Of a stretch of DNA of 64,000 bases, positions 10,125-18,356 are shown piece by piece. A program made the translations under genes and the position numbers. Origin of the DNA: Nannocystis exedens (lineage in GTDB: Bacteria; Myxococcota_A; Polyangia; Nannocystales; Nannocystaceae); contig NZ_NETK01000001.1 of NCBI RefSeq assembly GCF_002343915.1, positions 9,368,001-9,432,000 of the forward strand. The letters run 5' to 3'. Within the stretch, counting starts at the first letter, position 1; each line of letters opens with the position of its first letter. Below the pieces are notes generated by a model. That model made no database searches, had not been told where the DNA came from, and was given only the letters and a program-made list of their open reading frames with translations.

Positions 10125-10913
10125 GATCGCACCGATGCTATCAGATCGACGGACCCCGTCGGGGGCGTGGGCTGCGAGGCGCGATGCGGGCCGGAGGAGG
10201 TCGCGGCCGGCGAGCGCGGCGAGGCGTCGGCGCGGCTCGCGACGGCGATTCGCCCAGCGAGCCGAGCGCCGCGCGTGTGCGGGGAAGCGGCCGGGCGGGG
10301 CAAGGTACGGAGCGGGCGGCGAGTCGCAGGCTTCCTGGGCTGCCTGGACTGTGCGGCGCATCGGCCAGCAGTCGCAGCTCCGGTGGCGCTGCGATGAAGT
10401 CGCTGGGTGGCTGCGACTCGGCCCGCTTGTCGGGCGCCATGAATCGAGGGCGCTCGACGAGGTGGCCGACGCCGGCGCGCCCGAGGGGCGACGCGAGCGC
10501 GTCGTCGATGCTCGGGACGCCGAGCGGCCGCGGCGAGGATGGAAGCTGTCCCTTGGGGCAGGTCGTGGCCGACGCTTCCGGCCCGGTGTCGCCGCGCGAG
10601 CGCAACCGGAGAGTCGACGAGGCGGCGTGAGAGGCTCGTTTTTGCGCCGCAGACCGGGCGCCGAGACTGCCATCATCGTTGGCGGTGAGCAATTCAGTTC
10701 GCTCGATTCCCGCCAGGAAGGCGATAGTCGACCAGCACCCTCATCGGTGGCGAGGTGGGGGTTCCTGGCCACGATGGGCAACGACGTTGGCGCGTCAACC
10801 GGGTTGGCCAATCGAGTTGGCCGGAGCGTGGCGCGCCCGCAGCGATTTCCTCAACGAGATCAACGCGGTCGTCGGCTTGCAATCGGAGGTCGGCAACAAC
10901 GGAGCCCATCGCC
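10125..10913. other. Divergent intergenic region of 790 bp without a recognised gene
   Basis: Neither strand shows a reading frame with plausible protein composition; all open frames are Arg/Ala/Pro-rich. It contains one 14-bp palindromic unit (10545-10562). It could hold promoters for the two flanking genes or remnants of a lost gene. Confidence 0.5.
10545..10562. repeat. 14-bp palindromic unit, single copy
   Basis: GCTG-TCCCTTGGGG-CAGG. It is the only unit seen in a divergent intergenic gap. Confidence 0.6.
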
Positions 10914-12563
10914 ATGAAGTCCCGCGCAGTCCTGTTTCCCCTCGTTTCCGTGGCCCTCAGCGCGTGCCTCGAGCACCCGGTGGTCGGGGTCGAGCTCTGC
11001 AAGACCGAGAACAACGAGATCCCGATCCCGCTGGACGAGGGCGGCGACGTCGACATCCTGTTCGTCATCGACAACTCGGGCTCGATGGCCGAGGAGCAGG
11101 CCCGGCTGGCGCGCAACTTCGAGGCGTTCGCCCGCCGGCTCGACGAGATGGGCGCGCACTACCGCATCGGCGTGACCACCACCGACAGCGGCAACCCGCG
11201 CTGCGAGGCGGCCGCGACCACGCCCGAGGGCGGCGACCTGGTGCTGCGCAGCTGCCTCGACCGGCTCGGCGAGGGCGCGTTCCAGTTCAACGACATCGAC
11301 GCGGCGTTCGCCTGCACCGACGTGTGCGGGCTGACGGGCGACGCGCTGGCGATCACGCCGACCGCCACCGACCTCGACCCGGAGCGGCGGGCGCGGCCGT
11401 GGATCGAGAAGATCGACGACCTCAGCAACTTGCCGGCCGGGGTCGAGGTGGCGGACGCGTTCGCCTGCTTCGGGCCGCAGGGCATCAACGGCTGCGGCCA
11501 CGAGCAGCCGCTCGAGTCGATGTACCTGGCGCTGAAGAAGGCGCTGTCGCCGAGCGAGGACCACTACGGGTTCTTGCGCGACGACGCGTTGCTGTCGGTG
11601 GTGCTCGTCACCGACGAGGCCGACTGCTCGTTCGAGCCTGCCTTCAAGGACATCTTCATCGGCGACAAGACCTTCTGGGAGGACCCGGACGGGCTGGCGC
11701 CGACCAGCGCGACCTGCTGGAACGCCGGCGTGCTGTGCAGCGGGCCGGGGCCGGTCTATGACGGGTGCGAGCCGGCCAACTACAGCATCGACGGCGAGCC
11801 CGGGGCGGCCGACGCCGAGGCGGTGCTGCGGCCGATCTCGCGCTACGTCGACCTGCTGGCCCAGATCCGCGCCGACAAGCAGATCATCGACCCGAGCCGC
11901 GAGGTGCTGGTGTCGCTGATCGCCGGCGTGCCCGCGGGCTACGAGCGCGGCGAGGCGGACATCGTGTACGCGGAGGCCGAGGCCGGCTCGGAGCAGGACC
12001 TGAACTTCGGCATCGCCCCCGGCTGCGTCAACAACAGCGACGGCAGCGGCAGCACGGCGGTCCCGCCGGTGCGCGAGCGCGCGGTCGCGGAGGCGTTCGC
12101 GGGCGACGAGCGCAACCTCTACTCGATCTGCGAGGACGACTACACGCCGGCGCTCGAGGGCATCGCCAAGCAGATCGAGCAGGCGTTCCGGCCGGTGTGC
12201 GGGACGACGATGGTGGCCGACCGCGACCTCAGCACCGAGGCGCTCGACGCCGATTGCAAGATCCAGCAGCGCGTCGACGGCGAGGTCGTCGACCTGCCGC
12301 CGTGCCTGCCGGTCGGCGAGGAGGACTGGGCTGTCCCCGAGGGCAGCTCGGTGTGCACGATCGTCCTCACCGACCCGCGCGGCCTCACGCCGAGCAAGCG
12401 CGACGACATGTCGACGGTCAAGGACCCCGAGACCGGCGAGGAGTCGGTGCCCTGCGACAACACCGACACCAACGTCGAGTTCAAGCTGCGCCGCGCCGGG
12501 CCGCGCGTGCGCGGGGCGACGTACACCGCGACCTGCCTGCGCGACGCGGCCGAGGAGTGCTAG
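10914..12563 (+). CDS. VWA-domain lipoprotein
   Basis: The 549-residue protein has a lipoprotein signal (LVSVALSAC, Cys18). A VWA domain starts at about residue 46 with an intact MIDAS, VIDNSGSM. The rest is Cys-rich with many extracellular-type Cys pairs (CFGPQGINGCGH, DEADCSFEP, SICEDDY). Such proteins are abundant in myxobacteria and are thought to act at the cell surface; no substrate is known. ATG at 10914 follows GGAGCCCATCGCC. The C-terminal Cys is the last residue. A near-match to the 14-bp unit lies at 12330-12347. The next gene starts 171 nt downstream on the same strand. Confidence 0.85.
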   Translation: MKSRAVLFPLVSVALSACLEHPVVGVELCKTENNEIPIPLDEGGDVDILFVIDNSGSMAEEQARLARNFEAFARRLDEMGAHYRIGVTTTDSGNPRCEAAATTPEGGDLVLRSCLDRLGEGAFQFNDIDAAFACTDVCGLTGDALAITPTATDLDPERRARPWIEKIDDLSNLPAGVEVADAFACFGPQGINGCGHEQPLESMYLALKKALSPSEDHYGFLRDDALLSVVLVTDEADCSFEPAFKDIFIGDKTFWEDPDGLAPTSATCWNAGVLCSGPGPVYDGCEPANYSIDGEPGAADAEAVLRPISRYVDLLAQIRADKQIIDPSREVLVSLIAGVPAGYERGEADIVYAEAEAGSEQDLNFGIAPGCVNNSDGSGSTAVPPVRERAVAEAFAGDERNLYSICEDDYTPALEGIAKQIEQAFRPVCGTTMVADRDLSTEALDADCKIQQRVDGEVVDLPPCLPVGEEDWAVPEGSSVCTIVLTDPRGLTPSKRDDMSTVKDPETGEESVPCDNTDTNVEFKLRRAGPRVRGATYTATCLRDAAEEC

Positions 12564-12734
12564 CGAGCAGGAGGCGCGGCCCGAGGTCGGCCGACCTCGG
12601 GGCGGGGCGAAGGGCGGCGTGATATCCTGGTGAGGATGGTTGCAGCGGTCCCACGGCGCCCGTGCCGGAAGTCGTCGAGACGCCGACGGCGACGGCACGC
12701 ATGAAGATCGCGCGGCGACACGCGAGGGAGGACG

Positions 12735-13784
12735 ATGATGATACTCAAGAACAGGTTGTTTGGGACATGTCTCTTGGTCGCTGCCGTCGCGTCGGCGCCC
12801 GACCGCGCCTCGGCGTGTTCGACCTCCGAGCCGGTGCCGGGGCTCGATCTGTGGGAGCTGCACAACCCGCCGGAGAGGCTCTACACCGCCACCGGCGGGG
12901 TCTTCTCGCTGTACGGGGTCCTGTACGACACGGAGCTCGCGGAGGCGGCGGCGCTGGTGGACGTCGCGGTGGCGCTGGACGGCGAGGCGGTGGCGACGGA
13001 GCTCGAGGTGGTGCAGTTGAACCCGACCCTCAGCGCGGGCGAGCCGGCGTGGACGGTGGCGGTGGTGGTGCGCCCGGTCGAGCCGCTGCAGGCGGGCGTC
13101 TATCAGGTGACGGTGGCGGACCTCGACGGCGACGAGGTGACGTTCCCGCTGACGGTCGAGGCCGAGCCGGTGGCGACGCTCGAACCGCCGGCCGCCGAGG
13201 TCGTCGATCCGGTGGAGGTCACCGTCGGATTCGGCGGCACGATCTGCTGCGAGTCGGATCTGACCAGCAGCTGCGGCGAGACGACGCGGTGCGACTATAC
13301 GACGTTCGACAAGGCCCCGGCGGTGTACGTCGTGCCGTCGCCGCTGCCGCGGGCGCAGGCGGGCAGCGCTTTGGTGTGGGTCCAGCGCCTCGATGCCGCG
13401 GGGGAGCCGGACCCGGACGGGCGGTTCCAGTACCCCGCGCGCGACATGATCGACTGGACGGTCGAGTTCGCGGAGGCGCAGGCGGAGTACTGCGTGGTGC
13501 TCGGCGTGACCAACCTGGTCGATGGGACATCCGCGTCCGGCCCGCCGCAGTGCCTGTCGCGCGAGGAGGCCGGCGAGCCGCGCGTGGTGACCGACGAACC
13601 GACCGCCGAGGAGATCGAGGCGTGGGAGTGCAAGGGGCCGCTGGAGTACGAAGACGGCACGCCGTTCGGCGAGGAGCCGGAGAAGAAGGAGGTCGGCTGC
13701 CGGCTCGGCGCCGAGGGCGGGGCGTGGACCTGGTTGGCCGCGCTCGCCGGGCTGGGGCTCGGGAGGCGCCGACGCCGGCGCTGA
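12735..13784 (+). CDS. Secreted protein with MYXO-CTERM-like sorting tail
   Basis: The 349-residue protein has a signal peptide (residues 1 to about 28, LFGTCLLVAAVASAPDRASA), then two Ig-like beta-rich domains with little homology I can name. The end is GCRLGAEGGAWTWLAALAGL followed by LGRRRRRR: a Cys, a hydrophobic helix and an Arg cluster. That is the MYXO-CTERM layout used to anchor proteins at the myxobacterial surface. GAGGGAGGACG precedes the ATG at 12735. Function unknown. The sequence encoding the signal peptide carries two joined 14-bp units. Confidence 0.82.
   Translation: MMILKNRLFGTCLLVAAVASAPDRASACSTSEPVPGLDLWELHNPPERLYTATGGVFSLYGVLYDTELAEAAALVDVAVALDGEAVATELEVVQLNPTLSAGEPAWTVAVVVRPVEPLQAGVYQVTVADLDGDEVTFPLTVEAEPVATLEPPAAEVVDPVEVTVGFGGTICCESDLTSSCGETTRCDYTTFDKAPAVYVVPSPLPRAQAGSALVWVQRLDAAGEPDPDGRFQYPARDMIDWTVEFAEAQAEYCVVLGVTNLVDGTSASGPPQCLSREEAGEPRVVTDEPTAEEIEAWECKGPLEYEDGTPFGEEPEKKEVGCRLGAEGGAWTWLAALAGLGLGRRRRRR
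12752..12783. repeat. Two joined 14-bp units in a signal-peptide region
   Basis: CAGG-N10-CATG-N10-GCTG at an exact 14-nt step. It covers codons 6-16 of the MYXO-CTERM protein gene. Confidence 0.6.
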
Positions 13785-13912
13785 CGGGTCGGTCCCTCTG
13801 AATCCGCGACCGCCCCGGCGCCGAGCGGCCGGCGTGTGGGCTGCGGTCCGCGGGACTCGCCGCGACGGCGCGGGCGTGACCCGGGGGACGGCGCGGGGTA
13901 TCGTCGGCGGGC

Positions 13913-14784
13913 GTGACGTACTCCGAGCGCCCGTGGGAAGACCGCGCCGGCCGTCCGGCGCCGCGGGGGCGGGCAGGGCTCGCGCGCCAGCTCGGGCTCG
14001 GGCTGCGGGCGCTGCGGGCGCGGCAGTGGGCCCACTTCGTGCCGCTGCCGCTGGCCGGGGCGCCACTCGGGGACATGCTCTCGGGGACTTGTCTCATAGA
14101 ACCTGTCCTATGGGGCATCCTCGCCGGGGCGCTGTGCCTGGCCTGCGCGTACGGGCTCAACGCGCACGCCGACCGCGGCACCGACGTGCCGGGCAAGAAC
14201 CCGCTGGTCGGGGCCGAGGTCGGGGCCGCGGCGATGGTGCCGGCGCTGGCGTGCGGGCTGTCGGCGATGGTCGCGGCGGGGCACAGCGGCGGGCCGGGGG
14301 CGGCGGCGGTGAGCCTGGCGACGGGGGCGCTGTACAGCGCCGGGCCGCGGCTCAAGCGGCTGCCGGGGGTCGGGACGCTGGCGAACGTCGCCATCTTCGC
14401 GCCGCTGCTGGCGCTGGTCGGGACGCCGCGCACACCTGGCTTTTGGGGCATGTCGCTGGTGTTCACGGCGCTGCTGCTGCAAAACCAGCTGGTCCACGAG
14501 CGGGCCGATGCGGGCGAGGATCGGCGGGCCGGGGCGTACACGACGGCGCAGTGGCTGGGTCGCGCGGGCGTGGCCGCGGCCGGGCGATGGCTGGCGCTGG
14601 CGGGGCCGTCGCCGCGGCGCTGCTGCTGGGGCCGTGGGCCGGGCTGTGCGGCGCTGCGGGGCTGGTCTTCGGGGCATGGCTGATCGGCCAGGCCGATCCG
14701 GCGGCGGCGCGGCGGCGCCACCGGGCGCTGGCGCTGGTCACGGGGGCCGCCGTCTACGCGCTGTCGCCGGGAGGTGCGGGGTGA
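13913..14784 (+). CDS. UbiA-family prenyltransferase, apparently frameshifted
   Basis: The membrane enzyme transfers an isoprenoid chain to an aromatic or other acceptor. The first Asp motif is NAHADRGTD, the second HERADAGEDRRAG, and hydrophobic segments alternate as expected. From GTG 13913 the frame stays intact to about 14600, then becomes Arg/Cys-rich. The frame one base earlier continues with AVAAALLLGPWAGLCGAAGL and closes at 14784 with LSPGGAG. One missing G in the run 14602-14605 explains both halves, so the gene is listed as a single feature. TATCGT (13899-13904) lies 8 nt before the start. The radical SAM gene follows. The acceptor is unknown. Confidence 0.78.
14074..14119. repeat. 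Three joined 14-bp units inside the UbiA gene
   Basis: CATG, CTTG, CCTG and CATC follow one another at exact 14-nt steps. They encode DMLSGTCLIEPVLWG; because 14 is not a multiple of 3, successive units are read in different frames. Confidence 0.65.
14435..14452. repeat. 14-bp unit variant in the UbiA gene
   Basis: CCTG-GCTTTTGGGG-CATG; spacing and arms match, but the N10 is unusually T-rich. Confidence 0.5.
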
Positions 14785-14824
14785 CGGGTCCGCGAGCGGT
14801 GCGAGCGAGGCGAAGGTCGGGGCG
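14763..14824 (+). repeat. 62-bp direct repeat, copy 1 (UbiA 3' end)
   Basis: This stretch includes the last codons and stop of the UbiA gene. It recurs base for base at 14882-14943, 119 bp downstream. Confidence 0.85.
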
Positions 14825-14881
14825 CGCAGGACTGTCGCGCCGGGGGCTGGCGCAGGTCACGAGGGGAGCCGTCCACGCGCG

Positions 14882-14943
14882 GTCGCCGGGAGGTGCGGGG
14901 TGACGGGTCCGCGAGCGGTGCGAGCGAGGCGAAGGTCGGGGCG
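14882..14943 (+). repeat. 62-bp direct repeat, copy 2
   Basis: A second copy of 14763-14824 in the gap before the radical SAM gene. A short flanking stretch, CGCGCAGGACTG, is also present after both copies. The gap 14785-15071 holds nothing else that I recognise. Confidence 0.85.
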
Positions 14944-15071
14944 TGGGGCGCGCAGGACTGCGTCGGGAGCCCGGGCTTCGAGCATGCGGGTGGCTGGGCG
15001 GTGGGAGGTTCGTCCCCGGTTCGAGGCGAACGGGGGGCGCCGTCGCGGGCGCCGGTCGTGGGAGGAGCGTC

Positions 15072-16085
15072 GTGACGGCGCTGGCCAAGGCGCGCGACCT
15101 CGTGCGGCTGGGGGCGGCGCGGGCGGTCGGGCGGGCGCTGCCGTTCAGCGTCACCTTCATCCTCACGCACCGGTGCAACTTTCGCTGCGAGTACTGCGAG
15201 ATCCCCGAGCGCGCCGCCGACGAGATGAGCGACGCCGAGTTCTGCGCGGCCATCGACGAGCTGCGGGCGGCCGGGATGGCGCGGGCCAGCTTCTCCGGCG
15301 GCGAGGCGCTGCTCCGCCGCGACGCGCCGCGGATCGTCGGCCACGCCAAGCGGGCCGGGTGTTTTACGTCGATGAACACCAACGGCTGGCGCACGGGCAA
15401 TGTCCTGAAGGACATGTCGGGGATCCTCGACATGGTGGTGCTGTCGCTCGACGGGCCGGAGCCGGTCCACGATCTGGTGCGCCGGCGGCCGGGTTCGTAC
15501 GCGCGGGTGATCGCGGCGATCGAGCAGGCGCGCGGGCTGGGGATGTCGGTGGCGACGATCACGGTGGTGGGGCCGTGGAACGTCGCGCGGATCGAGGAGA
15601 TCGCGGAGCTGGCGGGGTCGCTCGGGGTGTGGGCGTACTTTCAGCCGGCCCACGAGGAGTGCTTCGACGCCGCGGCCGGGCTGCACCCGGCCCTGACGCC
15701 GGCGGTGCTGGCCGAGGTGGCCGACCGGCTGGAGCGGCTGCGCGCCCGCGGGCTGCCGATCGGGGCGTCACCTGGCTTTTTGCGCAGGTTGCGGCGGGCG
15801 CCGCGGTTCCACGACTGCGCGGCCTGCCACGCCGGGCGCTACTTCGCCACGGTGATGCCGGAGGGCTGGGTGGTGCCGTGCCACCTGACCTCGGGGACAG
15901 CCAAGTACCTCAACGGGCGCGAGGTCGGGTTCGCCCGCGCGTTCTTCGAGATGCCGCACCCGCGGGCCGGCGACGGCTGCGCGATCAGCCCCTACGTCGA
16001 GACGGACCTGATCTTCCGCCTCGACCCGCGGGCGATCGCGGCGGCGCTGCGGCGGGGGGACGGGGCGCCCGGGCGCTCGGGGTGA
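15072..16085 (+). CDS. Radical SAM protein with a SPASM-like Cys tail
   Basis: The 337-residue protein has the radical SAM motif CNFRCEYC (C35, C39, C42), the SAM-binding FSGGEALLR and LSLDGPEPVHD. It then has additional C-terminal Cys residues (FHDCAACHAGRYFATV and WVVPCH) that could bind auxiliary Fe-S clusters, as in SPASM/PqqE/HpnH-like enzymes. GGAGGAGC precedes the GTG at 15072. It follows the UbiA gene on the same strand, so the two may modify the same lipid or quinone-like compound; this is inference. Three 14-bp units or near-units lie within it and one follows the stop directly. Confidence 0.88.
   Translation: MTALAKARDLVRLGAARAVGRALPFSVTFILTHRCNFRCEYCEIPERAADEMSDAEFCAAIDELRAAGMARASFSGGEALLRRDAPRIVGHAKRAGCFTSMNTNGWRTGNVLKDMSGILDMVVLSLDGPEPVHDLVRRRPGSYARVIAAIEQARGLGMSVATITVVGPWNVARIEEIAELAGSLGVWAYFQPAHEECFDAAAGLHPALTPAVLAEVADRLERLRARGLPIGASPGFLRRLRRAPRFHDCAACHAGRYFATVMPEGWVVPCHLTSGTAKYLNGREVGFARAFFEMPHPRAGDGCAISPYVETDLIFRLDPRAIAAALRRGDGAPGRSG
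15399..15416. repeat. 14-bp unit inside the radical SAM gene
   Basis: AATG-TCCTGAAGGA-CATG, read as NVLKDMS. Confidence 0.6.
15771..15788. repeat. 14-bp unit variant inside the radical SAM gene
   Basis: CCTG-GCTTTTTGCG-CAGG; only the outer arms and the spacing match. A further near-match (CCTG-N10-CAGC) is at 15884-15901. Confidence 0.4.
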
Positions 16086-16109
16086 GCTGTCCTTCAGGGC
16101 ATGTGACGG
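16005..16109 (+). repeat. Imperfect direct repeat, copy 1 (radical SAM 3' end)
   Basis: This stretch covers the last 27 codons of the radical SAM gene, its stop and the following 14-bp unit. A diverged, slightly shorter copy is at 16130-16217. Confidence 0.75.
16086..16103. repeat. 14-bp unit directly after the radical SAM stop
   Basis: GCTG-TCCTTCAGGG-CATG, starting on the base after the TGA. Confidence 0.7.
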
Positions 16110-16129
16110 AGGATCGGTCCGTAGGCCGA

Positions 16130-16217
16130 GACCCGATCTTCCGCCTCGATTCATGGGCGATTGCGGGGACGGGGCGCCCGGGCGCGCGAGGCGAGCTGTC
16201 CTTCAGGGCATGTGACG
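16130..16217 (+). repeat. Imperfect direct repeat, copy 2
   Basis: A diverged copy of 16005-16109. It shares the start (GATCTTCCGCCTCGA) and the end, including an identical 14-bp unit, but has a deletion of about 17 bp and several substitutions. It forms the intergenic DNA and 3' end of the next, opposite gene. Confidence 0.75.
16195..16212. repeat. 14-bp unit holding the stop codon of the opposite gene
   Basis: GCTG-TCCTTCAGGG-CATG, identical to the unit at 16086. The TCA within it is the TGA stop of the minus-strand gene at 16203. Confidence 0.7.
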
Positions 16218-16652
16218 GGCGGTCTCGGCGTCGAACACGGCCTCGCCGGCGCGGGTCATGCGGAAGTACAGGTCGTCGTCGGTGTCGAGGCGGCCGTCCT
16301 GGCCGCGCGAGCGCAGCTCGAGCAGCCACTCGCCGTCGAGGGGGCGGAGCACGAGGGGGCGCTGCCAGGGGTCGAGCGGCTCGAGGCGGCCGCGGCGACC
16401 CGGGACGCGCAGCTCGGTCAGCGGGTCGCCGTGGGCCAGGCTGGCCTGCAGGCCGTCGAGGTCGAGATGCGCCTGCTGGCCGAGCAGGGCGGCCGAGTGT
16501 TGCAGCTCGTCGCGCGCGCTGTCGAGGCAGGCGTAACCGCGGCAGCCGGGGCCGAGCATGTGGCGCACGGCGCAGGTGAGGGCGAACAGGAAGACGAGCA
16601 GGCTGAGGCCGTCGAGGACGGGACGGACGAGGCGCTGGAACACCGGGGACAC
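16203..16652 (-). CDS. GspG-like (type II secretion pseudopilin C-domain) membrane protein
   Basis: The 149-residue protein has one N-terminal hydrophobic helix (GLSLLVFLFALTCAV). It ends in a GspG/pseudopilin-type calcium-loop domain: LDPWQRPLVLR, LRSRGQDG, LDTDDDLYF. The Asp cluster matches the calcium site of GspG. The family's cleavable prepilin N-terminus (G/FxxxE) is not evident, so it may be an anchored paralog rather than a working major pseudopilin. A GTG at 16652 was chosen because the membrane helix follows. The last codons (His-Met-Pro-stop) come from a 14-bp unit. Confidence 0.68.
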   Translation of the reverse strand: MSPVFQRLVRPVLDGLSLLVFLFALTCAVRHMLGPGCRGYACLDSARDELQHSAALLGQQAHLDLDGLQASLAHGDPLTELRVPGRRGRLEPLDPWQRPLVLRPLDGEWLLELRSRGQDGRLDTDDDLYFRMTRAGEAVFDAETARHMP

Positions 16653-16862
16653 CTGCGGCGTACGGTTGCAGCAGGCATGCCAGCGAGAAATCGCGGTTTT
16701 AGGGGGCGCGGGCCGGGCGGTGCAGCGACAATTTGGCGCGCGGAGGGGCGAAGGCGCGACGGGGCTGTCACATGTCGCAATTCCCGGGGGCCGCGGCCGA
16801 CAGTGGCGTTGTGAGGGCGGATGGGCGGCGTCCATGCGTCCCGTGAGCTCGGGGCGAGGGGC

Positions 16863-18284
16863 TCACTCGTAGGCGGCGCGGGCGGCGGCGAAGACGAACC
16901 TCGCGCCTGTCTTTTCGGACAGGCTCCAGATCCGGTCGCCGTCGAGCATCACGGCCTTGGGCGTGTCGATCCAGCCGTGGCTTACGCCGGGGCCGGCGGG
17001 CGGGACGACGTGGAGCGCGCCGGCGTCGCCAGGCGGGGAGCTGCTTGACAGGTAGAGCGCGCCGTCGCTGCGGGTGACGCCCTGGATCTGGCTCTCGCCG
17101 GTGTAGGCGGCCGAGCTGGCCCAGGTGATGACGGATGGCAAGCGGCCGGTGACCGGGTCGATCGGCCAGGTGAAGACGCGGCCGCCGATCGGGCTGGTGC
17201 AGGCGACGAGGCCGTCGCAGTACTCGCCGACGACCAGCTCGGGCGGGCTGACGCTGCGGTCGAGGGCCAGGGTGGAGAAGCGCGGGGCGCAGCCGGAGGC
17301 GTGCTTGTAGGCGCCGACCTGGACGGCGACGTAGGCGTAGAGGCCGCCGTACCAGTCGTTGACCTTGGCGTCGTAGCCGACCTTGTCGACGTCGGGGTTG
17401 ACCTCGAGCAGGCGCGACAGGTCGAACACCCGCAGGCCCTGGGTCGGATCGGCGAGGTAGAGGTTGTCGCCGTACCAGGCGATGCTGGCGGCGCGGATCG
17501 GGACCGGCTTGAAGTCGACCGGGTCGCCCGGCACCGGCTCGACCAGGAGGATGTGGCGCAGGCTGATCTCGGGCGCGTCGGTGAGGTCGACCAGGCTGAC
17601 GCGCACGCCCTTGTCGAACGAGAGCTGCGAGAGCTCCTTGGCGAACCACCAGCCGAGCAGGACGACCTCGCGGCCCGCGAGCCGCCCGTCGTCGTAGGCG
17701 TCGGCGCTGCCGGTCAGCCCTTGCGGGACCCACCAGCTCTTGGTGAAGTCCTCGTCGTCCCAGCGGAACGCCAGCTCGAGCGCCTCGACCTCGCCCGGCA
17801 CGCTCGGCGCGGCCAGGGCGACGTTGTTCAGGTCGGTCAGGACGTCGGCGATCGTCCAGGTCGGCAGGGCCTCGGCCAGGGCGTCGGCGAGCGGGCCGAG
17901 GTTGTCCCACTCGGGGGCGCGCGTGAGCGGGAAGTTGCAGCGGTCGAGCGGCTCGAGGCCGCTGCCGGGGGCGCCGCTCGGGCCCGCGGGGCAGGTCGGC
18001 GCCTCGTCCTTGCACGGATCGACGACGGGCTCGCCGGTGGTTTCGGTGTCGCCGGTGGTGTCGGTGTCGCCGGTGGTGGTGGTCGGCACGGCCGGCTCGG
18101 TGGTGCCGGTGGTCGTGGTGGACGTCGTCTCGTCGCCGGTGGTGGTGGTGGTCGGCGCGACCGTGGTGGTGCCCGTGGTGCTGGTGCTGGTGTCGTCGCC
18201 GGTGACGGACGCGGTGAGCTGCGGCGGGTCGTCGGAGAAGCAGGCGGCGCTCGTGAGGGCCAGGAGCAGCAGGCGGCGAGACAT
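16863..18284 (-). CDS. Thr-rich-linker lipoprotein with LVIVD/beta-propeller-like body
   Basis: The 473-residue protein has a lipobox (LLLLALTSAAC) and then about 70 residues of Thr/Gly/Ser/Glu linker. A long globular part follows, with repeated strands such as YGDNLYLADPTQGLRVFDLS, YVAVQVGAYKHASG and DRIWSLSEKTGARF. These recall secreted beta-propeller proteins that track entity state, but I cannot name the family surely. It is placed at the outer membrane or cell surface by its signal. The start ATG is 73 nt from the next gene upstream on the same strand. It contains one clean 14-bp unit at 16906. Confidence 0.75.
   Translation of the reverse strand: MSRRLLLLALTSAACFSDDPPQLTASVTGDDTSTSTTGTTTVAPTTTTTGDETTSTTTTGTTEPAVPTTTTGDTDTTGDTETTGEPVVDPCKDEAPTCPAGPSGAPGSGLEPLDRCNFPLTRAPEWDNLGPLADALAEALPTWTIADVLTDLNNVALAAPSVPGEVEALELAFRWDDEDFTKSWWVPQGLTGSADAYDDGRLAGREVVLLGWWFAKELSQLSFDKGVRVSLVDLTDAPEISLRHILLVEPVPGDPVDFKPVPIRAASIAWYGDNLYLADPTQGLRVFDLSRLLEVNPDVDKVGYDAKVNDWYGGLYAYVAVQVGAYKHASGCAPRFSTLALDRSVSPPELVVGEYCDGLVACTSPIGGRVFTWPIDPVTGRLPSVITWASSAAYTGESQIQGVTRSDGALYLSSSSPPGDAGALHVVPPAGPGVSHGWIDTPKAVMLDGDRIWSLSEKTGARFVFAAARAAYE
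16906..16923. repeat. 14-bp unit with 9-bp perfect arms
   Basis: CCTG-TCTTTTCGGA-CAGG inside the lipoprotein gene. Confidence 0.65.
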
Positions 18285-18356
18285 CGTCGCAAAGCCATAG
18301 CACCGTGATTCGGCGGGCGCACCGGGCGGCGCGCCGGGCCTGAGATGCGAGATCGC

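Noticed and set aside
13913..16085. Natural-product (RiPP or terpene) cluster
   Set aside because: There is no precursor peptide, cyclase, transporter or other tailoring gene around the UbiA and radical SAM pair.
16765..16785. CTGTCACATGTCGC near 16770 as a unit
   Set aside because: Arms are too close and the interior does not fit TCC-N4-GGA.
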